This document shows positions 10,371-20,329 of a DNA stretch of 64,000 nt, piece by piece. The notes beneath the pieces were generated by a model. The model was not told where the DNA came from, did no database searches, and was given only the letters and a program-made list of their open reading frames with translations. The DNA is from Emydura subglobosa (taxonomy: Eukaryota > Chordata > Testudines > Chelidae). The stretch lies in the NCBI GenBank assembly GCA_007922225.1, contig ML679963.1, positions 6,292,837 through 6,356,836 of the forward strand. The letters run 5' to 3'. The first letter of the stretch is position 1, and each line of letters begins with the position of its first letter. The position numbers and the translations under genes are program-made.

Positions 10371-11469
10371 GGGCGGAATATTTTTTTCCTTCCTCCCTCC
10401 TTTTTTTTTTTTTTTTTCCCTTTTGCATGTTCAATTCATGGTGTAGGTGAAGGGAATTATAAAAGGATTCCTAAAGTTAGTTAGTTTCTTTTCTTTTCTT
10501 TCAAAAGTTTGGCATTATGTGTGTGTATAACTGATTCATTCTTCCAGTTCCCTCAGGGACACTCCAGGAATAATGATTTATAGGAGTGCAAAAATCTATG
10601 CTCTTGCTGTTACCATCTAATATCCCCCCCACCCTCAAAAAAAGGACTTTTCTGTGGAAAAATCTCTCTGAATGAAGGCCCCCCTCGTCTCCTTGTGCTT
10701 TTCCATTCAAACATTAGAAATAATCATCCAGTGCACATCAGGCCCACCAGGAATATGTAGTCCTGAAAAAATGTATTCCAGGCAGAATTATTTACAATGA
10801 TTTAACTAAAATGATGCTTTACCTAGGGTGAGGTAGGGGGTGAAAGTCAAAAATACTATTTGTTTTTAAAAAAAAAAAAAAAAAAGCATCAGTGTCTGTT
10901 CTACTCTTTTTTAAGTGAAGAGATTCTAAGAGTAATTTAAAAAAATCAGATTAAATTTTATTAATATCTCTAGTTTTCAATGCAAAAGAAAAACCAAATC
11001 AAATCAAACAACATAACTCAAATCAAATGCTAATTGCTAATCACTGTCTAAGTTATAAAATTTAAAGTTTGCTGAAACCTTTTGATTTTACAATGGTGGC
11101 TTTTAAATCCACTGACTTCTTCTCCTGAACCTCTGTGAGTCAACCAGACCCAGAGTCAGCTTGAATTGCATTCTGCCCTAGGCTAGAATCTATTGGTAAG
11201 GACTGAATCTTTGGCATGCAGTGGTTGGTAACATGTATGGGTTCAGTGCATTTAGTCAGAGAGAGGCAGAGGTATTGCCTTCTGGTAGGCAAAACCAGTT
11301 TGGCTTGTGTGCACATAATTACATTCAATATGAAAACCAACAAATACATTTTATACAGAGTTGGATGTCATAGGGCAACTTCTTCAGAAGGACTGGAGTA
11401 TGGGCGAATGTAGGGTTAGGGCATCCTACAAAATTCCTACGGACATATCAGCCCCAGCACAAAATATAC
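10371..11469. other. unique DNA with homopolymer and polypyrimidine tracts
   Basis: A polypyrimidine tract lies at 10381-10424 including T17 at 10401-10417, and an A18 run at 10868-10885. An A-rich part at 10985-11035 repeats 'CAAATCAAA'. The rest is unique with no gene signal. Confidence 0.6.
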
Positions 11470-11600
11470 TTATGTGGCCCTTATCATAATTATTGCTGTA
11501 ATCATGCTTATTATGGTAGCGCCTAGGGACCAGCCAAAAACATGGCCCACTGTGCAAGGCACTGCACAAACACAGAGAAGTAGATCGTCTCTGCCCTTTT
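11470..11600 (-). repeat. LINE L2-like 3' end, antisense
   Basis: 'TTATTATGGTAGCGCCTAGG' followed by GACCAGCC, 'GCACTGCACAAACACAGAGA' and 'TCGTCTCTGCCC' are the reverse complement of the L2-type 3' end (GGGCAGGGAC..TGTGTTTGTACAGCGCCTAGCAC..AATAATAA). 5'-truncated and diverged. Confidence 0.6.
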
Positions 11601-11754
11601 CATCGTTATGATGATGGGGATGAAAATGTTGATATTCTGGGTAATCATGCAAGTAGAATGTTGTGAGGCTGGCTTAGGGGTACTTCTGGGATGACAAAGT
11701 GACAGAGCAGGTGTTCAGGCTGTGCCTCGGCCTTCTCTCTCTCTCTCGCTAGGC

Positions 11755-11930
11755 TTGATCGTTCGTCCAATGAAGTCAATGGCAAAATCCCCATTCTCAT
11801 GGTCGCTGCTTCAGGGTGAGGCCCTTATCGATGCTGAAATAGAAGCCTAACTTTCAGCATGTGAGGAGGCCTTTTGCTTAAAGATGGGCATGTGATTAAG
11901 GGCCTTCTTGAACAGGGGGTCTTGTTTGGT
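11755..11930. repeat. P5 and P3 fold-back fragments
   Basis: The left part holds 'CCAATGAAGTCAATGGCAAA' followed by ATCCCCATT, a P5 centre. The right part, about 11848-11925, holds 'AACTTTCAGCATGTGAGGAG' and 'TTGCTTAAAGATGGGCATGT', matching decayed P3 arms. Confidence 0.4.
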
Positions 11931-12048
11931 CTCAGAGCCACCTAAAGGGTCTCGTCCTAAAGGCCCTCTCCTGATGCCTCTGTGCTTAAAATAATACTCC
12001 AGTGTCCTTATTTAGCTGCTCCCAGGCCTCTCACTCCCCCTTTATGGG

Positions 12049-12120
12049 CCCAATCCTGTCACCTTGCTCATGTGTAGTCCCATTGACGCCTCACAAAGAG
12101 GAAGAGTGAACGGCTCTGTC
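12049..12120. repeat. P3-type half copy
   Basis: 'GGGCCCAATCCTGTCACCTT' followed by 'GCTCATGTGTAGTCCCATTG' matches one arm and half the centre of the P3 class, in which CACGTGAGTAGTCCCATTGA is the typical core. Confidence 0.45.
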
Positions 12121-12384
12121 ACTCATTTCCAGTCAACGGCAAGGAGGAAGAATGACTTGAGGAGTGAAAAACAGTCCTTGGGTCCAAATTTTACGGCTAA
12201 TTTGTATTTTGAATTACTCACACCCTCAGAGCTCCAAAGAGAGTGATTAATTGTTTTCCTCCACTAACTTTAATCGTGGTGGTGCTAGGCGTAGTAGGTA
12301 GGTAGTGAGGGGTCGTGAGCCCATCATGTGCGTTTTCCCATGACATCTCCCCTTAGCCTTCAGTGGAGTGTAACTTTGTGATGG

Positions 12385-12600
12385 ATGCAACAGAATGGGA
12401 GTCTGGGCTCTAGAGTTTTACCTCATTGCAGCCACTGGCTCTCTGTGACCTGAGCAGGCCATTTTGCCTCAGTTTCCCCATCTGTAAAATGAGGGTAATA
12501 AATCTTACAACATCCCTGCATGGTAGGTAAGTGTTAATTCATGAAGGTTTGTGAAGTGCTTTGTGACCCTTTGTGATGAAAGATGCAAATTATCACTGTC
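12385..12600 (+). repeat. CORE-SINE/MIR copy, sense, well preserved
   Basis: 'GGGAGTCTGGGCTCTAGAGT' gives the decayed head, then 'CTCTGTGACCTGAGCAGGCC', 'GCCTCAGTTTCCCCATCTGT', 'AAAATGAGGGTAATAA' and the tail 'GTGAAGTGCTTTGTGACCCT' with 'GATGAAAGATGCAAATTATC'. The core is close to the MIR consensus, the best conserved copy in the window. Confidence 0.88.
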
Positions 12601-13604
12601 AAAATTGTTCACTGGGGAAATTTGCAGATACACACGTGTATAAAAACCTACTTTAAAAAAGGGAGAATGCAGGTTTTCATTGGTATTATCGAATTAAACA
12701 CCTAATAATTAAATAACTCCACCCTGTACCAAGTAGCAGACACAGAAAGAGCATGAGATGCAGAAGGAAAGCTTAAATCTACTAACAGATTAGACCCATC
12801 ATGGGGCCATACTACCGTCAATACCTCCTCTCTCCTGATGCCAAGTGACATGGCGATTGTATATGTAACGGTGTGACACAGAGATGAGTTTGTCAGTTCC
12901 ACCTAGTGTGATTGCCATTTTTTTCAAGGAGAAGAAAGGAGTAAAATTGAAGGAGAAAAGGTCGGAAAGGGCTGGTCATCCTCTCCCCTCCTCCAAAATC
13001 ACTTGTTCCTTTGGAAGAAAATAAGAAATGACAGGTTCCCCTGCCACTTGGGATATAGACAAACCAGAGTAAAATAAAAAGGAAAGCTTGTTAGAGGGAG
13101 GAGATAGCAATGAATGTAACCTGTTAATAATGCATTTCAAAGGCACAGAATCCTAGTTATTGTTCATGGCATCTGCTACCACCAAAGCGACAGTGACAAG
13201 TTCTTTGATTAGAAAGAGTTCTCTCCCTCACACTCCCTCCCACCCCATCTAGGAGATTTTGTGGAAAACATCATCCTCCACCTAAAACCCTGATGAATGC
13301 TGCTGAGTGGGTGCTTAATTTTGGGAAGTGGCTTGTTTTGTTTTCCTTTTTCCAGTTCAGTGCAGAATTTTCTCAGCTCAGGATCCGTTTGCCCAGGAGA
13401 TTCTTGTGCTGAGTTTACTTTTTTCCCCCCCCTTTCTCAATCTTATTCCTTCTAAATTATTCAAAGGAGAAACCATGATGATGGTGATAATGATTCTCAT
13501 TTCAGAGGCTTTCTCTCTCTTTATATATATAAATCTACATACTTTTTAAATTTCAGAGCATGCTTTTTACTAATTTGCTATTTGCCATAATCTGGACAGC
13601 TCTT
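12601..13604. other. unique non-coding DNA
   Basis: No recognised repeat apart from short AT and C runs. Frames of 66-73 codons show no domain. A T-rich patch lies near 13510-13560. Confidence 0.55.
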
Positions 13605-13735
13605 CTTTTATTACTCTACTTACTATAATTATTGTCATTATTATTTGTTATATTATAGTGTTCAAAGGTGTGCTGGATGCTTCACAGAAGACATAAAAAG
13701 ACATGGTCTCTGCTCCAAAGAGCTTACAATCTAAG
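13605..13735 (-). repeat. LINE L2-like 3' end, antisense
   Basis: 'ATTATTGTCATTATTATTTG' opens the copy and 'GGTCTCTGCTCCAAAGAGCT' followed by TACAATCTAA closes it, the reverse complement of TTAGATTGTAAGCTCTTTGG. Confidence 0.65.
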
Positions 13736-13835
13736 GCCCTGATTCTGCAATGAGCCCCATACGGGTGGACTTCTGGGTCCCCAAGAGCCCTACTTATGTC
13801 AGTGGGATTCCACCCTGGCACAAGAGCCAGCCTGT
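13736..13835. repeat. fold-back repeat (GGGTGGAC class)
   Basis: 'GGCCCTGATTCTGCAATGAG' followed by CCCCATACGGGTGGAC, with 'TATGTCAGTGGGATTCCACC' in the second half, matches palindromes in which the GGTGGACC arm is repeated inverted around a CAATGG-like centre. It abuts the L2-like fragment directly, so it probably inserted at its end. Confidence 0.4.
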
Positions 13836-14026
13836 GGAATGTGCCACGTGAGGTGGGGGCTGTAGATAGGACGCAATGAATAAAGATGACAGACTATTGG
13901 GAGAGGCGGGGTGAGGAACAAGGGAAGAGCGACACTTTCACTGTGTGTGTGTCATGGGCCAATGACAGGAAGCGCAGAAGCTAATAAAGGGAGACAGCTG
14001 CAAAAGGCTTGTTTGACAACTTACTG
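13836..14026. other. unique purine-rich spacer
   Basis: 'GGGAGAGGCGGGGTGAGGAA' and a short GT patch at about 13942-13952. Nothing else is recognised. Confidence 0.45.
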
Positions 14027-14122
14027 CGCCTGATTCTGGTCTCACTTGCATGGGTCTGACATTTCATTGGAGTCACTCCTGGTTTACAACAGTGTAAGGG
14101 AGATCAGAATCAGAGACCATTC
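14027..14122. repeat. P1 fold-back repeat, near full length
   Basis: 'CGCCTGATTCTGGTCTCACT' and 'AGGGAGATCAGAATCAGAG' are inverted ends; 'TTCATTGGAGTCACTCCTGG' followed by 'TTTACAACAGTGTAAG' gives centre and right arm. Confidence 0.75.
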
Positions 14123-14129
14123 AGGGAAC

Positions 14130-14557
14130 GTACTACTGTTTTGACTAGGCTTTCTGTGCACTGTGCTGACTGGCAGTTTGCTCCAACTGTTTCCTCTCCC
14201 TCCCTCATAGCCTCTTCACCTCAGTTTTACTCCACACCTGCTCCTCTGACCCTCTTCTCCCCTGCCCTGTGCCCCCTCACCTTCCTTCCTTTCAGTGTCC
14301 CCCTCTCCCTTCACTTTTTCTTCCATTTAGCTGATCCCCTGCTAACTATTCCCCCCCCCTCCCAAAATCATGGCGCTATCATGATGTTTGCTGACGTCAC
14401 GTTCATTCGGCGTGTGTGTTACATCCTTTTCTCCACCGGCAACCATCTGGTCTGTGTAGATTGTAAGCTCCTGAGGGCAAGGACTGTTTACTACTCTGTG
14501 TGCAGTGCCTAGCCCAATGGAGCCCCATTCTTTGTTGCCACAGTAATACACATGATT
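14130..14557 (+). repeat. LINE L2-like 3' end, sense
   Basis: From 14458 the run 'AGATTGTAAGCTCCTGAGGG' followed by CAAGGACTG, then 'TGCAGTGCCTAGCCCAATGG' is the L2 3' terminal signature. The pyrimidine-rich part 14195-14350 with the C run at 14351-14359 may be more of the element's 3' untranslated part, but that extension is inferred. A plus frame of 123 codons and a minus frame of 130 codons lie across this region and are not genes. Confidence 0.65.
14392..14399. promoter_or_regulatory. perfect CRE-type octamer
   Basis: TGACGTCA, the palindromic CREB/ATF consensus, lies in 'TTGCTGACGTCACGTTCA'. It sits inside or beside the L2-like element. One octamer in 64 kb is expected about once by chance, so function is not implied. 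Confidence 0.35.
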
Positions 14558-14725
14558 ATTATCTATTTCATTATTTGTGTTACCATAATGCCTAGGCATC
14601 CTAGTCATGCTGTGCAAACATGGAATGAAAAATTGATCCCTGCCCCAAGGAGTTTCCAATCTAAGTATAAGACGAGAGACATCGGATAGATCCAGACAGG
14701 CAGGAGAGTACAAGGAAAGACTAAT
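14558..14725 (-). repeat. LINE L2-like 3' end, antisense, paired with the previous copy
   Basis: 'TTATTTGTGTTACCATAATG' followed by 'CCTAGGCATCCTAGTCATG', 'GATCCCTGCCCCAAGGAGTT' and TCCAATCT is the reverse complement of the copy just before it. It extends further into the element ('AAGTATAAGACGAGAGACAT') than that match. Confidence 0.7.
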
Positions 14726-14937
14726 CATAATCATAATCAGGAATAAATAATTAATAATAAATTAGAAATTTTGTATCATAAATAATAATCATGCCCATTG
14801 TTGGCATCCAAAACCAAGGGAAAAAAGATGAATGCTCTTCAGTAGTCTGTGCTCTCTGACAAGGGAACTGAAATATGTTTTCATGTTAGACTATCTTAAA
14901 AGAATATATGGACACAGACACTCCCCCTCTCTTTCTG
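14726..14937. other. AT-rich spacer
   Basis: TAAT/AATCAT words fill about 14722-14795. No gene signal in the remainder. Confidence 0.5.
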
Positions 14938-14967
14938 TCATGCGCGTGCACGCGCGCACACACACAA
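14938..14967. repeat. alternating purine-pyrimidine tract, Z-DNA candidate
   Basis: From about 14940 the run 'TGCGCGTGCACGCGCGCACA' followed by CACACA alternates purine and pyrimidine for at least 26 bases and is rich in CG steps, the strongest Z-forming dinucleotide. Z-DNA potential is known for this sequence class. Confidence 0.7.
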
Positions 14968-15789
14968 TGTTTCACTTCCCCCATATTTTTATACCTTATA
15001 TGTTCATATTGGTAAGACGATAGGTCACATTTTACAAAGACTTTCATCCCCATAAAACCTGCAGGGCCTGTCATTTCTCCCTCATCTGTAAGGGTATGGG
15101 TGATGGGTGAAAGTAGTTTGGGACTCTGGTGAGTATTTTGTAAGGAGGTTAATTAATATTTGTTATATTTATGTTGCTGGGGGGGGGTTATTTGGTTTGA
15201 TCTTGGGATAATTGTTGCATTTGTTTATTTCTGCCTGTACTTGTAAAAGACTGCCTGGGACAAAGAGAACACTGGAGGGGAGGTCTTTTATTGCAGGGTA
15301 TTAAAATCTAAATAAGGTTGCATGAGGTGTGGGAGGTAAGTTAAAGCAGAATTTAGGTCCATATAAAAACAGACAGACCTAATTTAGCTCTCACTTCCAC
15401 TGGTGTGATTCTGGGGTAAACCCGTTGACTTGTATGGAGTTACTCTTGATTTACCGTGCGTTTCAGCCAAACATTTTTACCAATAATTGAGATCAACTTT
15501 GTTTGTTCCACACTTTTAATTGTCCTTCTCCATTTTGTTGTTGTTTAAATAAGAAAATCCACATGTAATCCTTTTTTTTTTTTTTTTTAAAGAAAAAAGT
15601 GCTTTTATTTATTTTATTATTTTCAGATGCAGAATGCTGCCCCGGAGAAGGCCAGATGGCTGAATTGCTGGCAGAAACATGCCCCTGAAACACAAATCAA
15701 ACCCTTCATTAAGATCCCCCAGATTATGGGAGAAGATTTAGTTATTGACGCCTATAGTGCATTGTGCTCTTGGAGGATGATGGATTGTA
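14968..15789. other. unique DNA with one P1 repeat
   Basis: A G9 run lies at 15179-15187 and a T17 run at 15572-15588. A P1 copy at about 15377-15460 keeps 'CTCACTTCCACTGGTGTGAT' and 'GGAGTTACTCTTGATTTACC'. No gene signal. Confidence 0.55.
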
Positions 15790-15995
15790 CTGTACCATAG
15801 GCAGCAGATTGTGGAGAAAGGATGATCTGGCGGCTAAGATACAGTGCTGGGAAAGAGACTATCTGGGATCTGCTCCTTGCTTTGCAACAGACTCACCAGC
15901 CCCCTCTCTCTAAAATGGGGATACTAATAATTATTCACTTGTATTATGAGGATCAGTGCATTTCGCATTTGTTTGAGATCCTTGGACTTAAGGCC
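15790..15995 (+). repeat. CORE-SINE/MIR copy, sense
   Basis: The head is 'GATCTGGCGGCTAAGATACA' with 'GGGATCTGCTCCTTGCTTTG', then 'CCCCCTCTCTCTAAAATGGG' followed by 'GATACTAATAATTATT', and the tail 'TTGTTTGAGATCCTTGGACT'. Two overlapping frames of 89 and 98 codons over this copy are artefacts. Confidence 0.65.
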
Positions 15996-16609
15996 CTGTG
16001 TAAATGCAAACTGTTCATTGTTGTTTGTTATCCTTATTCAATACTATGGGAGGGACAATGTGCTTTTGCACCCAATAGAAATGCTGCATAGAGAGCCTGG
16101 GTTATCTCAGATGTTGAAAGCTCTAGTAGGATCCAGGGTGGTAAGCATCCTTGTGATTTTCTCCATTGTGCCAGTTCAAGGCAGATATCTCTTGGAGGTG
16201 GCCTTGTTATTCTTCAGCTCTTTTTGTTGTCAGATTCACTAAACTTCATTGATGGTGAGGAATGGCTTCTTCAAGTTAAGATGTCAAAGCAATGACTAAT
16301 GAGGGGGCAGACAACAGCCTGAAATGAAGAGGTAAGATCCTTCATCTTTTAATGACATGGGACCTCCTCCAAAAGTAAGATGAGGAAGGACATGTTAAAG
16401 TGGAGGGAAGATAGTTAAGAGTGACTGTGGGACTGCATCTGAGACACAGTAGATGTCCACGCTGTATCACTATATAACTATACAAACTCAGCTTAACTCC
16501 ACCACCCTTTATGTTTTTATCTCTGTAGCGTTCTTACACAGAGATGGGTCACTGGACTTGGGTTTGATCCAGTCTGGTAATCCCTATGTTTCAATGTTCC
16601 CTAGAACAG
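15996..16609. other. unique non-coding DNA
   Basis: No recognised repeat or domain. The stretch 16440-16600 has short direct matches ('ACACAGAGATGG') but no clear element. Confidence 0.5.
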
Positions 16610-16885
16610 GTCAGAATTATTTGTCAAAATCCTTTTTTTCTATGAGAAATGGCTTTTAAACCAATGTGAACATTTCTGCAGAAAATGTTTCTCTTTGTTT
16701 GAAATGTTCTGGATTTTTTTCATCAAAAACACAACCTCCCCCCCAAATTTTAAACCAATTTTTTTCCCCTGAAAACTGCGAATTTGTTTTGTTTCATTTT
16801 TTTGTTGAAGAACAAAATGATCACAAGAAATTATTTTTTTGGTGGGAGGGACATAATTTTTTAAAAGTTTCTTGTGAAAAATAAT
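16610..16885. repeat. P6 AT-rich element, decayed
   Basis: It is dense in TTTTCAT/ATGAAAA-type words ('GTCAAAATCCTTTTTTTCTA', 'CTTGTGAAAAATAATTGGC') as in other P6 copies, but the AGAGCTG and CAGCTCT ends are not seen. It is likely end-truncated. Opposed frames of 72 and 83 codons here reflect low complexity. Confidence 0.45.
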
Positions 16886-17017
16886 TGGCATTTTTAACTA
16901 CCTCTGCTTCTATGCAAATAGAGATTGTTAAAAAAGAGTTTTTTGAATAGGGCTTGTAGAATCTAAGCCAGCTCATGTACAAAAATATCTAGACATACAG
17001 TATGGGCCATATACTGG

Positions 17018-17091
17018 GCCAGATTGTTAAAGATATTTAGACACCTAGCTCCCAGTGGATGTTAGCACCTAAATATCTTTAACAGTCTGGC
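17018..17091. repeat. P4 fold-back, 23-bp inverted arms
   Basis: Arm one at 17018-17040 and arm two at 17069-17091 are reverse complements with one mismatch ('GTTAAAGATATTTAG' against 'CTAAATATCTTTAAC' is perfect over 15 bases). The loop is 28 bases. Confidence 0.85.
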
Positions 17092-17776
17092 TCCTTATCT
17101 CAGTTCAAGTGAAATGGCATGATGTAGAAATAAGAGGAAGGTACTTCTGTGTAGACTGTGTGTATCATTTTACTAGTACTACATTTTTCCTGGGCAACTT
17201 AGGTCAGCTGGAGTTCTGTCCTAGTAGCAGGGCACCTATTGGCAAATGACAAAGAGGACTGAAGTGCCCAGTGTAAAAAGGACAATAAACATCATCCTGT
17301 TTAGAACCATGGTACAGAAGTAGCCACTGGCAAAGAAACAAAGAACAAACTGACTTTTAGCTGTGGCTTTGCAAACAGGTCTCCCGGAGATGGGTTTATT
17401 GATAGGGCATTTGTTGTGAGTACCCCAGGATTCTGGACCTCACTCCCTTGGTCTGAAGTAGCCAGAGTCTGGTGCCCTTCTAAGCCTTGTGCAGAAACCA
17501 TTTCTTTGATTGGGTTTTTTGAAAAAGTTGAGGTGAGGGGGGTGATTCATTGTCACATTGTTGATTTGTTCCTGCTGAATGCTTATTTTTTTGATGTTGA
17601 TGGGTGTATTCTGCTATTACAAGATTAAGTAAGTCTGGGCACCTAAAACAATTCTATAGGTGTCTCTTTTTCACTATTACTTAAATCTAAATAAATAAAG
17701 GCTAGTGCATTAGCCTATTATACTACCAGTCTTCAGAGAAACAACCGTACCCACAGAGCAAACTACGGTCTTGGGT
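17092..17776. other. unique non-coding DNA
   Basis: Two opposed frames of 66-70 codons overlap at 17416-17501 with no domain. Nothing else is seen. Confidence 0.5.
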
Positions 17777-18169
17777 AGAGCTGAGCAAATAATTGAATTT
17801 TCAATTCGTGGTTGAACTGAAAAATCAGAAATCATTTTTGTTTTGGGTTGAACCGAAATAGAAATGTTTTGGTTTTTCTTGCTAAAAAGAAACCAACAAA
17901 AATGTTTTGGAGGTGTTCTTTTAACCTTTAAAAAATAAAAATTAAATCTAGCTAACTTTTAAAAGGAAACTTTATTTCAAAGCAAAAAGTCAAATGTTTC
18001 ATTTTAAAAATGTCAAGATGAAATGTTTTGACTTTTTCTAATCCCCTCCCTCCCTTTCTAATTTTATTGTTTTGGATTGATTTCAATCTGAATTCGCAAA
18101 TAGTTTGGTCAACCTGAAACTACATTTTTCTGCAAATAAATTATTCATCTGAAAATTTTGCCCAGCTCT
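17777..18169. mobile_element. P6 element with inverted ends, non-autonomous DNA transposon-like
   Basis: The ends are 'AGAGCTGAGCAAATAATTGA' and the inverted 'AAAATTTTGCCCAGCTCT'. The interior is made of AAATGTTT/GAAATG/TTTTGG words with a pyrimidine block at 18038-18055. Flanks 'TCTTGGGT' and 'TCATGGGT' (the latter two bases beyond the right end) agree at 7 of 8 positions and could be a decayed hAT-type 8-bp target duplication, which is uncertain. No coding capacity. Confidence 0.6.
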
Positions 18170-19539
18170 AGTCATGGGTCCACTGACAGAAAGTCCATCA
18201 CAGTCAGTGGGACCTCACGTTTAAGTGCAAGTGTCTGATTGCAGGACTGAGGCATGCTGAATTCAGAACCCTGTATTTAAATCACTCACTGGTCAATGTA
18301 AGCCACTGTCTAATTTGATTTCAGGAACCAATTCATTTGTATTTAAAAATAACACAAATTCCACCCTTTGTTTTGATCACTTTATGCAGGTGTGCAATGA
18401 AAGTGCTTCCTCCCTCTGTCCCCTCTCCTCCTCCCTGAGAACGAGATCAGAGTTTTGAAAGCTGTTTTAGAGTTGTATAATTTGGCTATCAATAACCGTA
18501 CATGTCAGTAGGAGAGAGCTGCTGTTAAGGCTATGTACATGGAGGCACCTGTGCTGCAATGAGAATTTCAGTCTCCCCTTCTTCAGCAAAGACAACCTAG
18601 CAGTTTGTGTAAGGAGCCTTAGTGGTACTTGTAATAATTGCCAGCCAGCACCCCAGATATTCTCACTGTACAACCTTTAAGCCTGTTCACTGCGGTCTGT
18701 CGAACTCAGTGGTAGTACTCATGCTTAAAGCTCAGCGCATGCTTAAGTACCTTGTTTAATTGGGTTTTAACTCATCCCTTTAAAGAAGAAAACAAAAATA
18801 ACAAAAGGACGAAGAGGGAAGCCAAATTAAAGGACAAAAGTAGCGGTTACACAAGGAAGATCCTTTATCTGAAATCCTAAAATGTCAAGGTTTATGAAGT
18901 GGGCTCTAAAGGGCATGTTCCTGTTTGAAGAAATAGATCTTGATCTCAGTTACACTGCTGTCAATCAATCCTCTGGAGTCACTCTGGATTGAGCACAGTG
19001 TGAGAGCGGACTTCAGCCCATCAGTCCAGGCAACCTCCCAATAGCGTTTTAACTGTCAAAGGTGTCTTTCTGGTAAGTCTGCGATGGAACTTTTTCAAAC
19101 TGCTAAACCCTCCTCTAGCTGGGTGCCATTATTTCCATAGTAAGATGTATAGATAGATGATGAGATATGGTGCTTTTGTCTCTCAGTTCTGTTTGAGTTA
19201 CCATTTGAAACTGGCATGACAAGCCTAAGGCAAGTATAGAAATGTGCTACAAGTTCCCATTTCACAAAGGCGTTGACAATCAAATAGCCTCCCTCGATCT
19301 GAGCCTATTTATTCTCTCAGGGATCTATTTTTAAAAGTTATTAGCAGATTACTGGTTTTCTATCAACCTCAGGCACCAATCTCCCAAAGATACCATTGTA
19401 CTTTAATAAGGTGCGTTTGATAATCCTCAGATAAAGGAACTGAAGGTGGGACAATGAAGGGAGAAACCACCATGCTGATTTATCTAAAGGATTCCATATA
19501 GAAAAGGGTTAAATATACTCGTGTTTCTAAATGGCTGAA
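18170..19539. other. mixed: unique DNA with P3 and P1 fragments
   Basis: A P3 fragment at about 18700-18766 holds 'GTACTCATGCTTAAAGCTCA' and 'GCGCATGCTTAAGTACCTTG'. A P1 fragment at about 18937-19020 holds 'CTTGATCTCAGTTACACTGC' and 'GGAGTCACTCTGGATTGAGC'. The rest shows no gene signal. Confidence 0.55.
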
Positions 19540-19880
19540 CTACTGTATGTTGTAGTTTTCAACTGCAAATCATCTTTAATAGCAGACATCACGGGACGGC
19601 TCATTACATTAAGCTATTTTTCATGCTATCTCCTGTAATATCCTTTAATCCAATGCGTTTCAAATCACCTCAGGCTAAAATAAGAGACATAGCGATGTAA
19701 TAGCCTAGTGTATTAGTGGGTTAATTGCCCTGTTGTACTCTCTAGTAGATATCTCTGGAATGAGTTCTATATTAATTGTAAATTGCTTAATACATTTAAC
19801 TCCTTGAGCAGCTTGGTCCTGTGATGTGTCTTTAATGAACGATAAAAGTTTCAAGACACAAATAGTTGTTGTCTTTATGG
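19540..19880. promoter_or_regulatory. possible conserved non-coding element
   Basis: A repeat-free AT-rich block with several homeodomain-like TAAT words in spaced order ('CGGCTCATTACATTAAGC', 'TGGGTTAATTGCCCTG', 'TATATTAATTGTAAATTGCT'). This texture is common in deeply conserved enhancers. No alignment was possible, so this is inference. Confidence 0.3.
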
Positions 19881-20329
19881 GATGCTCCATGGTATTTTTT
19901 TTCACTGAAAGGTTCTGAGTTCATAGTTTATCCACTTCGTGCTTAACAAAAGGTCAATCTAAAGTTTTATAGGGAAGTTGTGGTTTTTCCCTAGGGATGA
20001 TCCAGAAACTGCCAACTTTGAGTCAAGATCCCAAGTTTCCTAGAGTTTGGCCCGTTACAGTCATGGGCAAGTTGTATAATTTGGATCTAAATCTGAATGT
20101 TGTCTAATTATGAGGGTGTTTGGATCCAAGTTTTCAGGTCAGTATCTACACTCTTTAGAGTGGAACTGAAGCAGTAGAATAATTGGAGATGCTAAGTGGG
20201 AAAAGAAGACTTAAATTATGCATCAAATTCCAGATGCTCAGTTTACCAGCTACATGGACAGCACAGGAAAATGAATGAAACATGCTGCAATTCTGTGACA
20301 TGATCCAGATTAGATTACAGACCTTGTAG
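19881..20329. other. unique non-coding DNA
   Basis: Short near-repeats of 'TTTGGATCTAAATC' and 'GTTTGGATCCAAG' occur at about 20080-20130. No family is recognised and there is no gene. Confidence 0.45.

Noticed and set aside
14380..14450. CpG island
   Set aside because: A few CG dinucleotides occur, but the surrounding hundreds of bases are not GC-rich.
14141..14734. Opposed open frames of 123 and 130 codons
   Set aside because: They overlap each other and lie over the L2-like inverted pair and a pyrimidine-rich run; translations are low complexity with no domain.
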